From Silene conica (lineage: Eukaryota; Streptophyta; Magnoliopsida; Caryophyllales; Caryophyllaceae), in NCBI GenBank assembly GCA_029255685.2, contig CM055313.2:27257079-27321078 (forward strand): a DNA stretch of 64,000 nt, in the 5' to 3' direction. The position numbers and the translations under genes are program-made. Position 1 is the first letter of the stretch; each line of letters starts with the position of its first letter. This document shows, in pieces, positions 11,931-25,700 of this stretch. The notes under the pieces are model-generated. The model saw only the letters and a program-made list of their open reading frames with translations. It was not told where the DNA came from and ran no database searches.

Positions 11931-12990
11931 AATGTAATAGATGAGTCCGATCCGAAGGATCGGGTGGACATTATGTAAAAGCTCTTTCTTTACTGTTGAG
12001 AAAAAAAAAACAAGTACCAAAATAATTGTGGTACCGTGTGCTAGGTTTCCATTTCGTGAGTTTTTGAGGTTGCCAACCAAAACTTTAAGGTTATGGTTGC
12101 TGCCCAACTATTATTAATATTCCTATTATTCGAATCCGTGAGCTTCGGTCACACTAACTCTCATAGAGTCATAGATGAACCATCCCAACCAAAACCATAA
12201 GGTAATGGTTGATCCCCAATTATTATTAATATTTCTATTATAATAGATGAATCATCTCAACCAAAAGTTTAACGTTATGGTTGATGCGCAATTAGCCTAT
12301 CTCCGGAGATTCGTCACATCTCGCCCCTTACTTGATCCCCCTCTTGTTTAGATCTCACTCGCTCGTCGGTTTTTGGGCGGATGATCAACTTGTGGCCCGT
12401 CTTCTTGATTTCGCCAAAATTAAGGTGGATTTTCGAGCAGGCTCCCGTCAGTAACAGTCAAGCTAAGTTCAGTGGCTGGTTCATTACTACCGAGTGTCGG
12501 TTCAGATCATGTTTGTATGCGGATGATGTTTTCTTTGATTGGCTGCCTCTCTGAACCTCGTGGTTCATGTCGCTGAGCTCAACAAGGCTCAGTTAGAATA
12601 CTGGTTTAGATTGGTTTATAAATTTTAGTATATTTTTTATAAGTATTGTAATATTAATTTTGTTTTAAACTATATGTTATTTATGCATTTATAAGTACAT
12701 TATTATATACTATATTTTGTAACATTTTATCATCTTATTTGTAATTAAAAATATACTTCTAATTAGGTAGTATCAAAAGGTGAGACGGTAAAAATAATAT
12801 AATGATAAAAAGAGTTCGGTTCGAACGCGAGCCAGTGCAAGCTCAAGATTTTTTCGAGCAGAGTTCGCACTTCGGTTTTTAGGCTTGGCAAGTTTTAATC
12901 TGAACCCTACTTTGAGCTTAAAATTCATAACCGACCCTAAATCAGTCTGAGATTGAACTGAATTCAAATCGGTTCATTTACAACCCTATA
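11931..12990. other. Unassigned AT-rich DNA, possibly with a hAT-type end
   Basis: No coding region is recognisable. Between about 12090 and 12290 a ~100-bp phrase around 'aaccaaaaccataaggt' and 'aattattattaatatt' recurs two to three times imperfectly. Between 12810 and 12990 the sequence is rich in 'gttcggttcgaac', 'gagcc' and 'gctcaag' words and ends in cggttcatttacaaccctat. Its complement, atagggttgtaaatgaaccg, resembles terminal repeats of non-autonomous hAT transposons. The opposite end and an 8-bp duplication were not found, so this is tentative. Confidence 0.3.
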
Positions 12991-14073
12991 TGATGAGTTT
13001 ATCGATCCGGTACTTAAGAGGGGGATGGGGTGAATTAAATACTCCTTTTTAAAACCTTAACTTTTACTCTGCTAATTTCGTTGGCAGCACACAAACGAAT
13101 TTAAACAGTATTGAAGACTGTCCAAAATATTGTAATATGTGCTGAGATAGTGAAATTAGTTACGAGAAAAGATGCAAATAAAAACGACGAAGTACGAAAG
13201 ACGAAATAAAAAATAGAAACGAGACACACGATTTTTAACGTGGTTCGACCTACTCTCTAAAGGTCTACGTCCACCCCTTTCTCTTATTATTTTTATAACC
13301 AAACCCGATTACAAAAACAATCCCCCCGATCAACCCGATCGTGCAACTCGAATACAACCCGTACTCCAAATATTCTTCCTTACAAATGAATAAGAAAAAA
13401 ACAGATTACACTTTTTGTCTCCTTGAAATATTCAATTGATGTGAACAAAGGAGAACAAAAATAACCTACGAGTAAACGAACTTGCTTTAATCAATGTCGA
13501 TCTCAAAAGTACGGTTTGTAAAACTGTTTGCAAAATTAGCTTTGAAAATCCTTTTTGAACGTCCTCTGCAAAACCAGTTTTTGAGTGCTTAAACTTGCTT
13601 AAGAAATTTTCATTTGTAAAAGTGTAAAACAAGTCTAAGTGTTTTTTTAACCCTCACGTTGAACTCTTAGGTAATATATAATTGTTCAACCCTTGAGAGC
13701 TTTTGATGGAGAAGCAAATCTTTTTGCAAGCTGTGTTATAGCAATTTGAGATCAATTAGGAAACAACTTCCTTATTTGAAAAAGATTTTTCTCCACAAAA
13801 TAATTTTGTTAGTTTAGAAAGATATTTCATAAAAAACTGATTCCAAAATTATTTTGATAATTTAAACCGTACTTTGTTGGACCGAAAATAATGATTAACC
13901 ACAAGTCCGATACCCTCACAATTTGTCTAGGTAGATCACGAGTATAGGCCCATCTTCATTTCCGCATCCTAGGCTTGTTAAAAACCTGTCAACAACACAT
14001 CTAGACAAACCATTAAGCCGAAGAATAGTTTAGATATAAAAGACTTGTCATCATCAACAAATATAGCGCAACA
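12991..14073 (-). repeat. Element F 3' LTR
   Basis: This 1083-bp segment starts tgatgagttt and ends gcgcaaca on the plus strand, with TG/CA borders. Directly to the right lies aattccccctttgatgatgg, the complement of the SIRE polypurine tract. The partner LTR is not in the window. Cytosine- and AT-rich UTR sequence only; no gene. Confidence 0.75.
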
Positions 14074-14934
14074 AATTCCCCCTTTGATGATGGCAAGTCT
14101 CTATAAAAATATTCCCCCTCAATAAAGCATATATTCCCCCTTAATCAAACAATAATTGAGAAATTTAAACAACGAAAGGGATTATGCCGAAATCGAGAAC
14201 ATTAAGAGTATTCGAAAGGGATTATGCCGAAGTCGAGGACATTAAGAGTAGTAACTGAGATCAGAGTTAAGATTTCCATCCGCTATGAGAACGCAAAGAG
14301 AAAAAGCATCATAGTCATAGGTCGAATAAACTAGTAGCTATTAAGAGTCATGAGTCCTAAACATTTTCCCCCTCTTGACATCATCAAAAGGAGAAAGACG
14401 TGCAAAACATGGTGTCGCAGTGCATCACAATCAAGTTAGAAACAATGTAATTGCCGGACACAGTCAAAAGACATCAGAGCACAAAAGTCAGACAAGAGCA
14501 AAAGTTTAGCAAGTATACACGAGCATATAAAAGATATGGCAAATGTAGGTAGGGGTCATGGTTTTGGGGGATGAAGGTTCATGAGTTGGTCAAGAATGGC
14601 AGGTATAAAGAGCAAAGGTTTAAGAGCAGCTTTGAGTTCGTCCAGTTCAGTTGCGATTTTTCCAAGTCCACCAACTATGAGATAAGAGAGAGTCAACAAC
14701 TGAGCAGTTATGCTACCCAGATTCCCCGAACTCGAGCTCGCACTAAAAAATTATTCTCCCTTCAAACCGACCAAACTAGCATCAATCACACGGAGATGCA
14801 TCTGACCCAAAATCCCAAAAGCTTCTTTTCGGCAAACATGAACATGAGGCGCATGAACATGACATAGGGTCTCCCAAAATGTCTAGGTTTGGTCAACTTA
14901 TGTCCTATTTTAGATTTAGATAAGACAAAGAGGA
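14074..14934 (-). other. Element F 3' non-coding region with several polypurine tracts
   Basis: On the minus strand three to four runs of type aaggggga occur (near 14078, 14116, 14138 and 14366), one of them next to the LTR. Multiple polypurine tracts are a known feature of Sireviruses. No convincing coding sequence is seen. The block ends at the gagga target site of element B. Confidence 0.6.
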
Positions 14935-16416
14935 TGTTGAACCATATATTCAAATATATATATAGTATATATGTTTATGTTTTGATAATGACAAGTCTAG
15001 CTATTTATATATTATATACTCGTATGTATAATCGTGTGCTAAGTGTACAGAACATTAGTATCAAGATCTAATCAATCAAGTATAAAAGATTCAAGCATGT
15101 TAGTCAATGAATTAACTAAGTCGAAGATTGATAGAAGATCTCAAGCGTGCAAAATAGACTAAAGTTATACTTATCAACTATAGCTTTAGTACAAGATTGG
15201 TTCTAGTTATAGCCCGTAGCTATAACTCTATATCATGAAGAAATGATCGGAATATATACGTGTTTAAGCTGAAACGTTTGTTTCCAAATCTGTGTCGTGT
15301 AGAATTAGTGTTTAATTGGTATTCTATTTTAATAAATAGAATTGTTGATCTTAATAGGATTATATAAAATATCTTTAAGTTAAATAAGGGATAAATAATT
15401 GTCTTATGAGATAATTATTTATTACTAAAATAAACTAAGGATTTTTATATGATCTTTATTGTCAAATATATATAATCTAAATGTAGTTTGTTTCGACTTT
15501 GGAAAACGTGTGATATGTCACGTTTACCATAACTCGTGTAGGATTAAATTAAGTAAATATTATGTATTTATTTAATATCCTAAAACAAACTAAGATATAT
15601 TATGGTAATATATTTTATTATCTTTGACATGGTTTAGGAAGTTGATTTAATAAGGATACTAATTGTTTATTATATAAAGATCTTTCCTAAATATGAATTA
15701 GGAAATTAATTCCTTATATAATTCTTAAAGTATATTATTAAATCTTTCCTAAATATATTAAGATTAGATTTAAGGTAGTATTACTAAAAGACTAGTATTC
15801 TAGTTTTAGTAATATTCCTAAATCATCTAGGGTTTGAATTACCTAGATACATATTCTATATAAATAGACTACCATGATACATTAAATCACACGAAACACT
15901 TACACATATATTCACGCAAATCAAAGAGAGAGACCGCCGATTATATTCTTCAAATTCGAGCTTATCATTGTCATATCCGATTCAAGATTCAAGTGCTCAA
16001 GCATTGATCTTATTCATTCAAGATTGTGACATCAAGAAACATTGAAGACTTTATCTTATTAACGTAAGATAGAACGAGTATTTAGCGGTACTCATTGTAA
16101 GACAAATATTTAACGGTATTTGTCGTAGCTAGATATTTAACGGTATCTAGATAGAGTTGTGACTAACATCAAAGTCGCACGAGTAGGGTTGATAAAATTG
16201 TAATCCAGAGTTGGTACTAATTTTATTAATCGAGAATAGTGGACGTAGGTCTCAAAGTGTGAGACTGAACCACTTCAAAAATATTGTGTCTCTCTTTATT
16301 ACTTGCTCTACTCAACGCTCATCATACAAACTTACACACATCGAAGAAGATTTAAAAAGAACGCATACTCAATTCAACCCCCCCTTCTTGAGTATATCAT
16401 ATCAATAGACTCTTCA
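14935..16416 (+). repeat. Element B 5' LTR
   Basis: This 1482-bp LTR runs from TGTTGAACC to GACTCTTCA. It contains the hairpin GTTATAGC-5-GCTATAAC at 15206-15226 and a TATA-like 'tatataaatagac' near 15858, followed at 15890 on by a region likely to hold the transcription start. Confidence 0.93.
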
Positions 16417-16418
16417 AT

Positions 16419-16430
16419 TGGTATCAGAGC
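16419..16430 (+). promoter_or_regulatory. Primer binding site of element B
   Basis: TGGTATCAGAGC lies two bases after the LTR and is complementary to the initiator tRNA-Met 3' end, as is usual for Ty1/copia. Confidence 0.92.
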
Positions 16431-16455
16431 CTCGTGCTCTTGATCGCCTAGCCGC

Positions 16456-18830
16456 GTGAGTTTTGATCCTTCTATTGATTCTATATTATATACTCCTTCA
16501 ACAATGGATTCCAAGCATCTCAAGTGCCCTATCTTCGATGGCAAAAACTACAGTTTATGGAAAAATATGATGACTCATTACATCAAGGGTTGTGATTGGG
16601 AATGTTGGAAGATCATCCAAACTGGACCAAAGAAGATCTTGGTCGCCGCCGCCAATGGAACAACCTATGAAAAGATGGAAAGCGATTATGTGGAAAGTAA
16701 CTACAAAATTGCAGAGAAAAACTCTAAAGCCATGAGCCTCCTACAGAACGGTATGATAACCTCAGAATTTGATAGATTCTCATCTTGTAGTTCCGCTAAG
16801 GAAATATGGGATAGTCTCGAACTTGCTTATGAAGGAACATCCGCAGTCAGGAAACATCGTATAGACTTGCTCGTTCAAAGATATGAACTTTTCAATATGG
16901 AAAAGAATGAATCTATTGATAGCATGTCTGCACGATTTTCTTGTATTATTAATGAACTGCGGAACCTTGGCAGAAAGATCGATTCTGAAGATATCATTCG
17001 AAAAATTCTTAGGAGTCTCACCAAAAAATGGCAACCTAAGGTCACGGCCATAGAGGAAGCACGTGATCTATCTAAGATTACTTACCAAGAGTTGATTGGA
17101 TCCTTAATGGCACACGAGATCATACTAAATAAAAACGATGATGATCCCAAAGGAAAGGGCGTCGCTTTACAAGCCTCTACAAGTGAAGTATACGAAGAAG
17201 AACTAGAAGACGAGACAGTTCTATTCGTAAGACGTTTTAAAAAGGCTGTCTTCTAGGGAAGATACAAAAACTCTAACAATAAAACAGTCGACAAAAAGAA
17301 AACTGATACAAAACAAACATTCTTCAAAAGAGGATGTTTCAAGTGTGGACAACAAGACCACATGATCAAAGACTGTCCAAGTTGGGACAAAATCAAAGAT
17401 AAGTCAAAAAGAGAAAAGACCAAAACGGAGTTCAAGAAAGTAATGCTTGCGTCGTGTTGGGGAGAATTAGAATCCGAAGATGACGAGGAATCAGAAGAAG
17501 ATGAGGTAGCAAACCTGTGCCTAAGCAACGTCAGCTTAGATCTAATCTCAAACGACAACAACGAAGACGACACATCCCATTTGTGTCTCCTTGGAGAATC
17601 CGACTCAGACGACGATGAAGAGGTAAATTTTCTTCAACTCAAAAGTCAAGTTGAAATTTATCTAAAGCTATGTTGGTTAAATATTTTGAGAAAACCCTAG
17701 ACCAATGTCATGAACAAAGTCTTGAGTTAGATGACTTGAAAGAACAGATCCTCGATATTGCTGAGGAAAATCAACTTCTAAAGGCCAAAGCTAAGAAACT
17801 GAAATCCAAAATAAGCATTGAAGCAAATGCTAAGTTGGAGACAGTTATGTCTGAGAAAAAGGTTCTTGAGTCTAAAGTTATAGCTAATGAAGCTATAACC
17901 TCAAAACTGAAACTCAACATTAAAGAGCTTCAATCTAAAGTTATAGCTAATGAAGCTATAACTTCAGATTTGAGAAAGGCTAATGAGCTTCTAAAGTCAA
18001 AATCTTCGATTATGGTCGAAGATGAGACTCATCTAGAAGAAGTTGAGATCCTCGAAAGCAAGATTATGGATCTAGAATTCAATCTATCTAAAATCAAGAA
18101 GGAACATGCCAAAATTGTGTCCGACTTTCATAAAGACATTCAAAACCTAAAAGAGTCTAACAACACTGACCACAGTGAATGTAAGAAAGAAATAGACTCC
18201 CTAAAAGACCTCCTTCTTCATGCTCGGAAGGTTCACGACAAATGGGAAGGAAGCACTGACGTTCTAAACTTCCTAACTGAACAATCCGACAACAACATGA
18301 AGATGGGGTTAGGACACGAGTGTTATGGAAGAAGGGATCACTCAAAGTGTAAGCAAAGCCCAACAGACAGAGACTTTAGAAGAAGAAAATATGCCGATCT
18401 TCCTGAGTATTTAATATGCACTTATTGTGGCCATACTGGACACCTCCGAGAAAACTGTGTGAAACACGCACAAGATTTTAAAACCGGAGTTAAGTTTGTT
18501 AAATCCTTAGGAATTCCAAACGACACTATTTCTATCTCCGATGGTGATGATAACAAAACTGAGGAAAGAAATATTGACCACAGATGGTTCTATGACATGA
18601 CATTTGATTACGAAGAAAAGAAAAATAGAACCAAACAAACTCCTCAACAAGCAATACACAAAAATTGGTCACCTAGAGTCCAAACTAAGACCTACACAAA
18701 AACATCAAAACCCAACTACTAACAATATAGAAAGACCTATGTAAGACAAGTCTGGGTCACAAAGCAAGATGTATTTGTGATTACTAACAACAAAGGACCC
18801 AAGTATGCTTGGGTACCTAAATCCTGTCTT
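16456..18830 (+). pseudogene. Element B gag: capsid-like domain, two zinc knuckles, coiled coil
   Basis: The N-terminal part (phrases HLKCPIFDGKNYSLWK, IWDSLELAYEG, LLVQRYELFNM) is the UBN2/copia gag domain that builds the particle. A first CCHC knuckle (CFKCGQQDHMIKDC) lies near 17338-17380. An acidic stretch and a long Leu/Lys/Glu-rich coiled coil (about 17670-18170) follow, and a second knuckle (CTYCGHTGHLRENC) lies near 18418-18460. A large gag with a coiled coil fits the SIRE lineage. The coiled coil contains the repeated peptide VIANEAIT, encoded by a DNA hairpin. Broken in a few places. Confidence 0.9.
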
Positions 18831-18835
18831 TGAAC

Positions 18836-21800
18836 TTATTCGTGCAGTTTGTCGCCAAGGAAAATAACCTATGGTATCTCGACAGCGGATGCTCAAGACA
18901 TATGACAGGCGACGTAAATCTATTCCAAACCCTTAAACCCTATGATGGAGGTAAAGTCACATTTGGTGATAACAAAAAGGGAAAGATCATCGGAATTGGT
19001 AAGATAGGTATTTCATCTTCTCATGCTATAAATGATGTATACCTTGTGAGTGGTCTCAAACCTAATCTTATTAGTATATCTCAATTATGTGACAAAGGAT
19101 AAAGTGGTTTTTCACTCAGATATATGCCGTATTATCCTAGAAGGCACCAGTAAAGTAAGACTTGAAGGTCACAGGATGAAAAATGTTTATATGATTGATT
19201 TAAATGTTGTACCTACTGATTCTCTATCATGCATGAAAGTTACGTCAGATGATCCATGTCTATGGCACAAGAGATTTGGTCATATTAGCTCACCTATTCT
19301 AAGTAAGCTGAAAAGATGGGACTTGGTCGAAGGTCTTCCAAAGATCAAATTTGATCAAGAAAAGATGTGTGACACATGTGCACGATGTAAACACGTCAGA
19401 TCATCCTTTAAGCCAAAAAGAGTGGTAAGCACAGAACAAGCTCTTGAACTAGTACACATGGATCTATGTGGCCCTATGAAGGTAAGAAGCAGAGGTGGTT
19501 CCAGGTACGTTTTCGTTCTAGTTGATGATTACTCTAGATTTGTTTGGCCAATCTTTCTTCATTCTAAAGACGAAACATTCGATGAATTTGTTAGTCTCAT
19601 GAAACTTGTCCAAAACAAATATAAATCAAACCTAGTAACAATCCGTACTGACCATGGAACTGAGTTCGACAATCATGCTTTTATTGAGTTCTGTAAAACC
19701 AATGGTGTTGGACATAACTTCTCGGCCCCTAGAACCCCACAACAAAATGGAGTCGTAGAACGAATGAACAGAACCCTAGAGGACATGGCTCGAACAATGC
19801 TTCTTTGTAGTGGCCTACCTAGAAACTTTTGGGCTGAGGCTATTAGTACAGCTTGCTATATTCATAACCGTGCTATGATTAGACCTATCCTTAAAAAGAC
19901 TCCTTATGAACTTCTTCGTGGTCGTAAACCAAACATATCTCATTTAAGATGCTTTGGTAGTAAATGCTTTGTTCACAACAATGGTAAAAACAGATTAAGC
20001 AAATTCGACCCTAGAAGTGATGAAGCAATCTTTATAGGATATTCAGATCATAGTAAAGCCTACAAAGTTTTTAACAAACGTACTTTATGCATAGAGGAAA
20101 GTATTCATGTTATCTTTGATGAGAATAATGTCTTCGATAAGCCATTACAGGATATAGAGGAAAACCTAGACGAACCTGATTTCAGGTTATCAAGGGAAGA
20201 TCCTCCTGAAATGGAAATTGAAGAAGGAGTACCTCAAGGAACTCATGATGAACTCAACTTAGGAGAAAATGGTGCGAGAGATGAAACTACAGTTGATGAT
20301 ACTGTAGATAACTCTCAAACCAATGACTTGGAACCCAGAGTTACAGCTAATGAAGCAGTAACTTTGAATCAAAACCAAAGGGAAGAGGCCAGAGTTATAC
20401 CTGACCCTACTATAAACCCAGGTTTGGATTCAGGGGGAACAAGTCAAGATCCCGAGTCAAGTTCAGGGAATGCAAATGATCAATCAAGGAACTGGAGATA
20501 TAAAGGCTCTCATCCATTGGATAATGTCATAGGAAGCCTGACAGATGGAGTTCAAACTCGAAGGAGCTTAAATAACTTTTGCTCATTCTAGTCCTTTCTC
20601 TCCACCATTGAACCTTCAAATATCAAGGAAGCTCTCGCAGAACCAGAGTGGATAGTTGCCATGCAAGAAAAACTCCAGCAATTTGAAAGAAACAAAGTTT
20701 GGCATCTTGTTCCTCGACCTAAGGACAGAACTGTTATTGGAACTAGATGGGTATTCAGAAACAAATTGGATGACACTGGAGTCATTGTGCGAAATAAGGC
20801 TAGACTAGAAGTTCAAGGATACAACCAACAGGAAGGGATCGATTAGGACGAAACCTTTGCTCCTGTTGCTCGTCTTGAGGCAATAAGACTACTCATTGCA
20901 TTTGCAGCACACAAGGGAATGAAGCTTTTTCAGATGGACGTTAAGACTGCATTTCTTAATGGTTATCTCCAAGAGGAAGTATTTGTTGAACAACCTCCTG
21001 GATTTCCTGACAGCAAACTCAAAGATCATGTATTCAAATTGGACAAAGCTCTCTATGGCCTGAAACAAGCACCTAGGGCATGGTACGACAGATTATCAAA
21101 GTTCCTATTGGAGAGTGGATTCAAGAGAGGATCTGTGGATAAAACCCTATTTTTTAAAAGCGAAAACTCAGATCTACTAGTCGTTCAGTCTATGTTGACG
21201 ATATTATTTTTGGCTCAACTAATAAAAAGTTGTGCAAGTACTTCTCTGAGTTGATGACTTCTGAGTTCGAGATGAGTATGATGGGAGAACTAAAGTTCTT
21301 CCTTGGACTTCAAATACAACAAACTGAAGAAGGAATCAAAGTTCATCAACAAAAATACGTCAAGGAATTGCTAAAGAAATTCGGAATGGAAACCTCTCAT
21401 GCAATGCCTACTCCAATGGTCACAGCTAAGAAGCTAACCAAAGACGAAGACGGTAAGTCTGTAGACGAAACAACTTACCGAGGTATGATTGGCTCACTTC
21501 TTTATCTTACAGCAAGTCGTCCAGATATAATGTTTAGTGTCTGTGTTTGTGCGAGATTCCAATCTGCACCAAAAGAATCACACATGATTGCAGTTAAAAG
21601 AATTTTAAGATACCTAATCGGAACCTCAAAATTATATTTATGGTATCCTATGGACTGTAACTTTAATCTAGTAGGATATTCAGATGCGGACTATGCAGGA
21701 TGTTCCTTAGACAGCACAAGTACCTACGGACTTGCTACCTTTGTAGGTCCTTGTATTATATCTTGGGGATCCAAGAAACAAAACTCTGTCGCTCTATCAA

Positions 21801-22135
21801 CTGCTGAAGCAGAATATATTGCAGCCGCACTGGTATGTTCTCAACTTTTATGGTTAAAGCAACAGTTACATGATTATGGTGTTAATGTTGGATGTGTACC
21901 TATATTATGTGATAATACGAGTGCTATAATTATATCTAAAAACCCAGCCCAGCACTCAAGGACCAAACATATTGAAATTAGACACCACTTTCTAAGAGAC
22001 CATGTTGAAAAGAAAAATATAAAATTGGAATTTTGTAGTACGGAAAAACAATGGGCAGATATCTTCACTAAACCATTGGCTAGAGAACGCTTTGAGACTT
22101 TGCGATTGGAAATTGGTTTAATCGGTGACACCTAA
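18836..22135 (+). pseudogene. Element B pol: protease, integrase, RT, RNase H
   Basis: The protease motif [15 protein letters not shown] lies near 18870. The GAG-pre-integrase segment ([10 protein letters not shown]) lies near 19260. The integrase core ([30 protein letters not shown]) lies at about 19440-19830. The RT ([24 protein letters not shown]) lies at about 20690-21300, and RNase H ([25 protein letters not shown]) at about 21670-22090. This is the Ty1/copia order. Very similar to the open pol of element C, but broken in several places. Confidence 0.93.
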
Positions 22136-22719
22136 TCAATCTTAAAAGCAAAAATAACCCAATGATTGACTACGGTTTAGATGAGATTATATGACTGTGT
22201 CCGTATACTCCGCTGCATATGTACGTGTGTATTCGATAAAAAATTATGTGATCATATTTATGTTATGCAATTTACATATGAATGTGTGCACAACCGATTC
22301 TCAAAACAATAATACGTCACATATTATAATTCATCTTACGCACATATTTACGTTACACTTTATACATATTATTAATACATATTATTTAAATAAAAAAAAA
22401 ATGAAAAACTTACCTCTCACGCAAATTGCGTGAGTTTACCCCACCTTTTTCGTCCACTTGTTCCTACAATTAGCCCCACTACACACCTATACCCACTGCC
22501 ACGTGTCCCTATACCCTTAGCCTCACTTATTACCCCAACCAACCCCATTTACCTCTATCACTAACCTCACTTACTACCACAACCCCCATTATTACCGTCC
22601 CCAAACCCAAACTCCCCTAAAAATTCCTCAAAACTTAAACCTCCACAAACTCCATTAAAATTCCGTCAAAACCTCCACCAACACTCAAACAAACACCACC
22701 ATTGTTTACCTAAACCACA
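22136..22719 (+). other. Element B spacer between pol and third ORF
   Basis: AT-rich sequence is followed by a CA/CC-rich stretch (about 22440-22700, many ccccac and aaactc words). No ORF is supported. The corresponding spacer in element C is 42383-42967. Confidence 0.6.
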
Positions 22720-25700
22720 ATGCCTCCCTCACGTGCCACACGCTCTCAACAAAAGAAACCCTCTCCACCCTCACCCCCACCGTCTCCAACACCCATAGCC
22801 GCCACAGCACCACCATCCGACAATGGCAAAAGACGAAAACTCAACCGTTCGTCCTCCTCCATCTCTGATGACATGCATGAACTGGGTTCACAATCTCGAA
22901 ATCCGCGCCCTCTGTTTTCCGAGTACTCCATCGAAGCTACTAGGGAGGGTCTTGAAAGAGTTCGAATGACCAAAAACGAAGGTATGTTAATCGACCGTGT
23001 CTTACCTTATGCTATACATGCGGGTCGTTACTATCCGATGTCGTGGGTCGAAAATTCGAAGTCTTTAGGATTCTTTAAAGATTTCTTGAAATTTCAGGGA
23101 TGGGAATTTATCAGTAATTTTTCTGGGTTGATTTTTCCAATTGAAATAGTTCAATTCTTTGCGTCTGTGAAAGGTTGTGATGATGGGTTAAGTGCGGTAG
23201 TAAATGGAAAGGATGTGATAATCACCAAGTCGGATTTCTGTGATGTGTTTAAACTTGACCAAGAAGGTCTCGTTCTTGATCCCAAAAAGGAGTGGGGAGT
23301 TGTGTCTAAGGAACAGAAATTAGTTGTCAAGAAGTATTTTGACGAGTCCGCTACTGAAATCAGTCCCTTGTTAACCGTGTCCTTCTCGCCAAAACTAAAA
23401 GTGCTTGTCAATTTCTTGTGGAATACGGTGCTACCAAGACGAGGGGGAAGGGATAAATTGTCGAGTATTGAGGCAGTCATTTTGTATAATTGGTTGGAGG
23501 GTGTCAAGATTGATTTAGCATCACTTGTTTGTCACAAAATCTTGCAAATATCGAGTGTTCTTGTGAAGGAGAAACCGTGCTCTACACTCGACATTCCCTA
23601 TGGAATGTGGGTGTCTGAGCTTCTGTTTAAGAAGGGAGTTGTTGATGATTCGAGCTTTGGAATCAGGCCTCGTGACAAGATGGATGATCGGATGTTAAAA
23701 TTAATGGGGATATGCTTTGAAGGGGATGTTCTCACGTTTGGTAAGAATATTAGTAAGGAACCCGTTTCGACTTCATCTCCATCCTTTGCAGGTCTTGAGG
23801 CAAAAATAGACAAGATTATTGGTTTGTGTGAAGGGCAGAAGAAGAAAGATGAGGCAGGGGGTAATAGTGCGAAGAGAGGTCGTGGATTTGAAGATGATTT
23901 GCGGGTGTGGTTGGAGAAAGTTGATAAACATCTTGTTAAGCTTAGCTCGGAGGTATCGGTTGTGTCTTCAGAGTTGTTGGTCATTAGTGACCGTCTTTCT
24001 TTCATCACGACTCAAGGAGGAGCCATGGTGAGAGACCACGGGTTGTTGCGAAAGGATGCTAATCAAGCATGTAACACTTCGCGTTTTAGAGCATATATAT
24101 AGTTACTACTTGTCTTTGTTTCGTGCTTGTTAGATGTTTCGTTACCTTTACGGGGTGGTGAACTTCGGGACGAAGTTCATTTTAAGGAGGGAAGACTGTA
24201 ATACCCCGTATTTTAGCCTCGGTCAACGGCAGTCAAACCATGTTTGATACACGTATTTCAAACGAAATGTTCATAAAGTATTTTACGTAAACTATTATTA
24301 TTTTATAAATCGTATTTCTACGATTATTTCGTATTTCATAATCATTTTATATTTGATGATTATTTCATAAAATGGCATTTCATTTATATTTTCTTAACTT
24401 TAATAAAATATTTATAATTAAATATATTTCGTATTTTATATTTATTTCATTTATTTCTCATTTATACTTGTTTTATTATTTAAGTCGTAATTATATTTAA
24501 ATCCTAAAATTTTTATACATTCTTATATAAGTGTTAATAATTTTATATTATGATAATTAATTTAATTAAAATTTGCTAATGCTATATTAAATAATTTAAT
24601 TAGTATAATTATTTGTACGTACTCGTTTATTTTAAGTTACGAGTGGAGAACGTGTTTGAATGTCTCGAGAAGCGTGATGGGCTGTTTAGACCGTGTTAAT
24701 CCTAGAAAGAAAAATAAAAGAAACAAAACCCTAATTAATCTACTCATCCATCGACACTCAACATTCCAACCCTAATCATCATACCCAACTTTCTGCCTCC
24801 ATCGACATCACAATCTGCCACCATCAACACTCACCATAAACCCTACTCATCCTTCTACATCCCGTCTAACTCCCTACCACTGCCACACCCTAAGTCCTAC
24901 ACTGGTAACACCGTGAGGTTGAGAAGAACAGAGGAGCAGGAAAACAACACGAGAGCACCCTGCACGACTGTAAGTTTAACACCGTAATTCGTGCACTTTT
25001 CATACCATCGACTTAGTGTTTCATGCTTGTAGGTAATCTGTGTAGGACCCTCAGCATGTTTATGGCTGTTAAAGAATAGTAGGACCACCGTGGGTACCTC
25101 TTTAACCACCGCCAACCTTGACTGTAACGAGTTTCGTTCTTTACTGTTTCGTTTTTGTTTGTTTCTTAATTGTCGTGTTTTGGTTTAATTCGTGTTGCGA
25201 GATCAGGGATACGGGTAATGGGGTGTTGGTAGGATAGTTTGGTGGTGGAAGGCGTGGTGTGTGGGGTCGGGAGAGTCTCTGCTGGTCTGATTGAGGGACT
25301 GGATAAGGTACAGGAACTTGGGCAGAGGCGTATATATGTGTACGTGTGTGACTGCCGAGTGTGTGACGGCTATCTTCGGGTGTTGGTGAGGGTCGAAGCC
25401 TGGTGCTTTACACCTGAGAGTCGGGGTTAGTGTGTAGTGTCGAGGGGGGTGATGAGTGGTGGTTAGCATGGTGTTAGTTGGTTGGTTATAGGCGGGTTGC
25501 AGGGAAGGGAGAACAGTAGGTTGCAGGGGGTTGTTGCGGGCAGGGGTTGTTTGGGCTAGTGTCGAAGCTTGCTGGGTTTGAGTCGGGGGTTGTGTTTAGC
25601 GTCAGTAGATGCGTGGTGGTGTAGTGGTCACGACCACCGCGGATGGGTGGTGATTCTAGCCTTGTATGGTGGTCGTTATGGGTGTGTAAACGGGCTGGTT

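Noticed and set aside
14571-14867. 98-codon ORF in the plus strand
   Set aside because: It lies antisense in the 3' non-coding part of element F and has no recognisable domain.
22720-24102. Envelope (env) gene in elements B and C
   Set aside because: No signal peptide, membrane anchor or furin-like site is visible; only the position resembles env-like ORFs.
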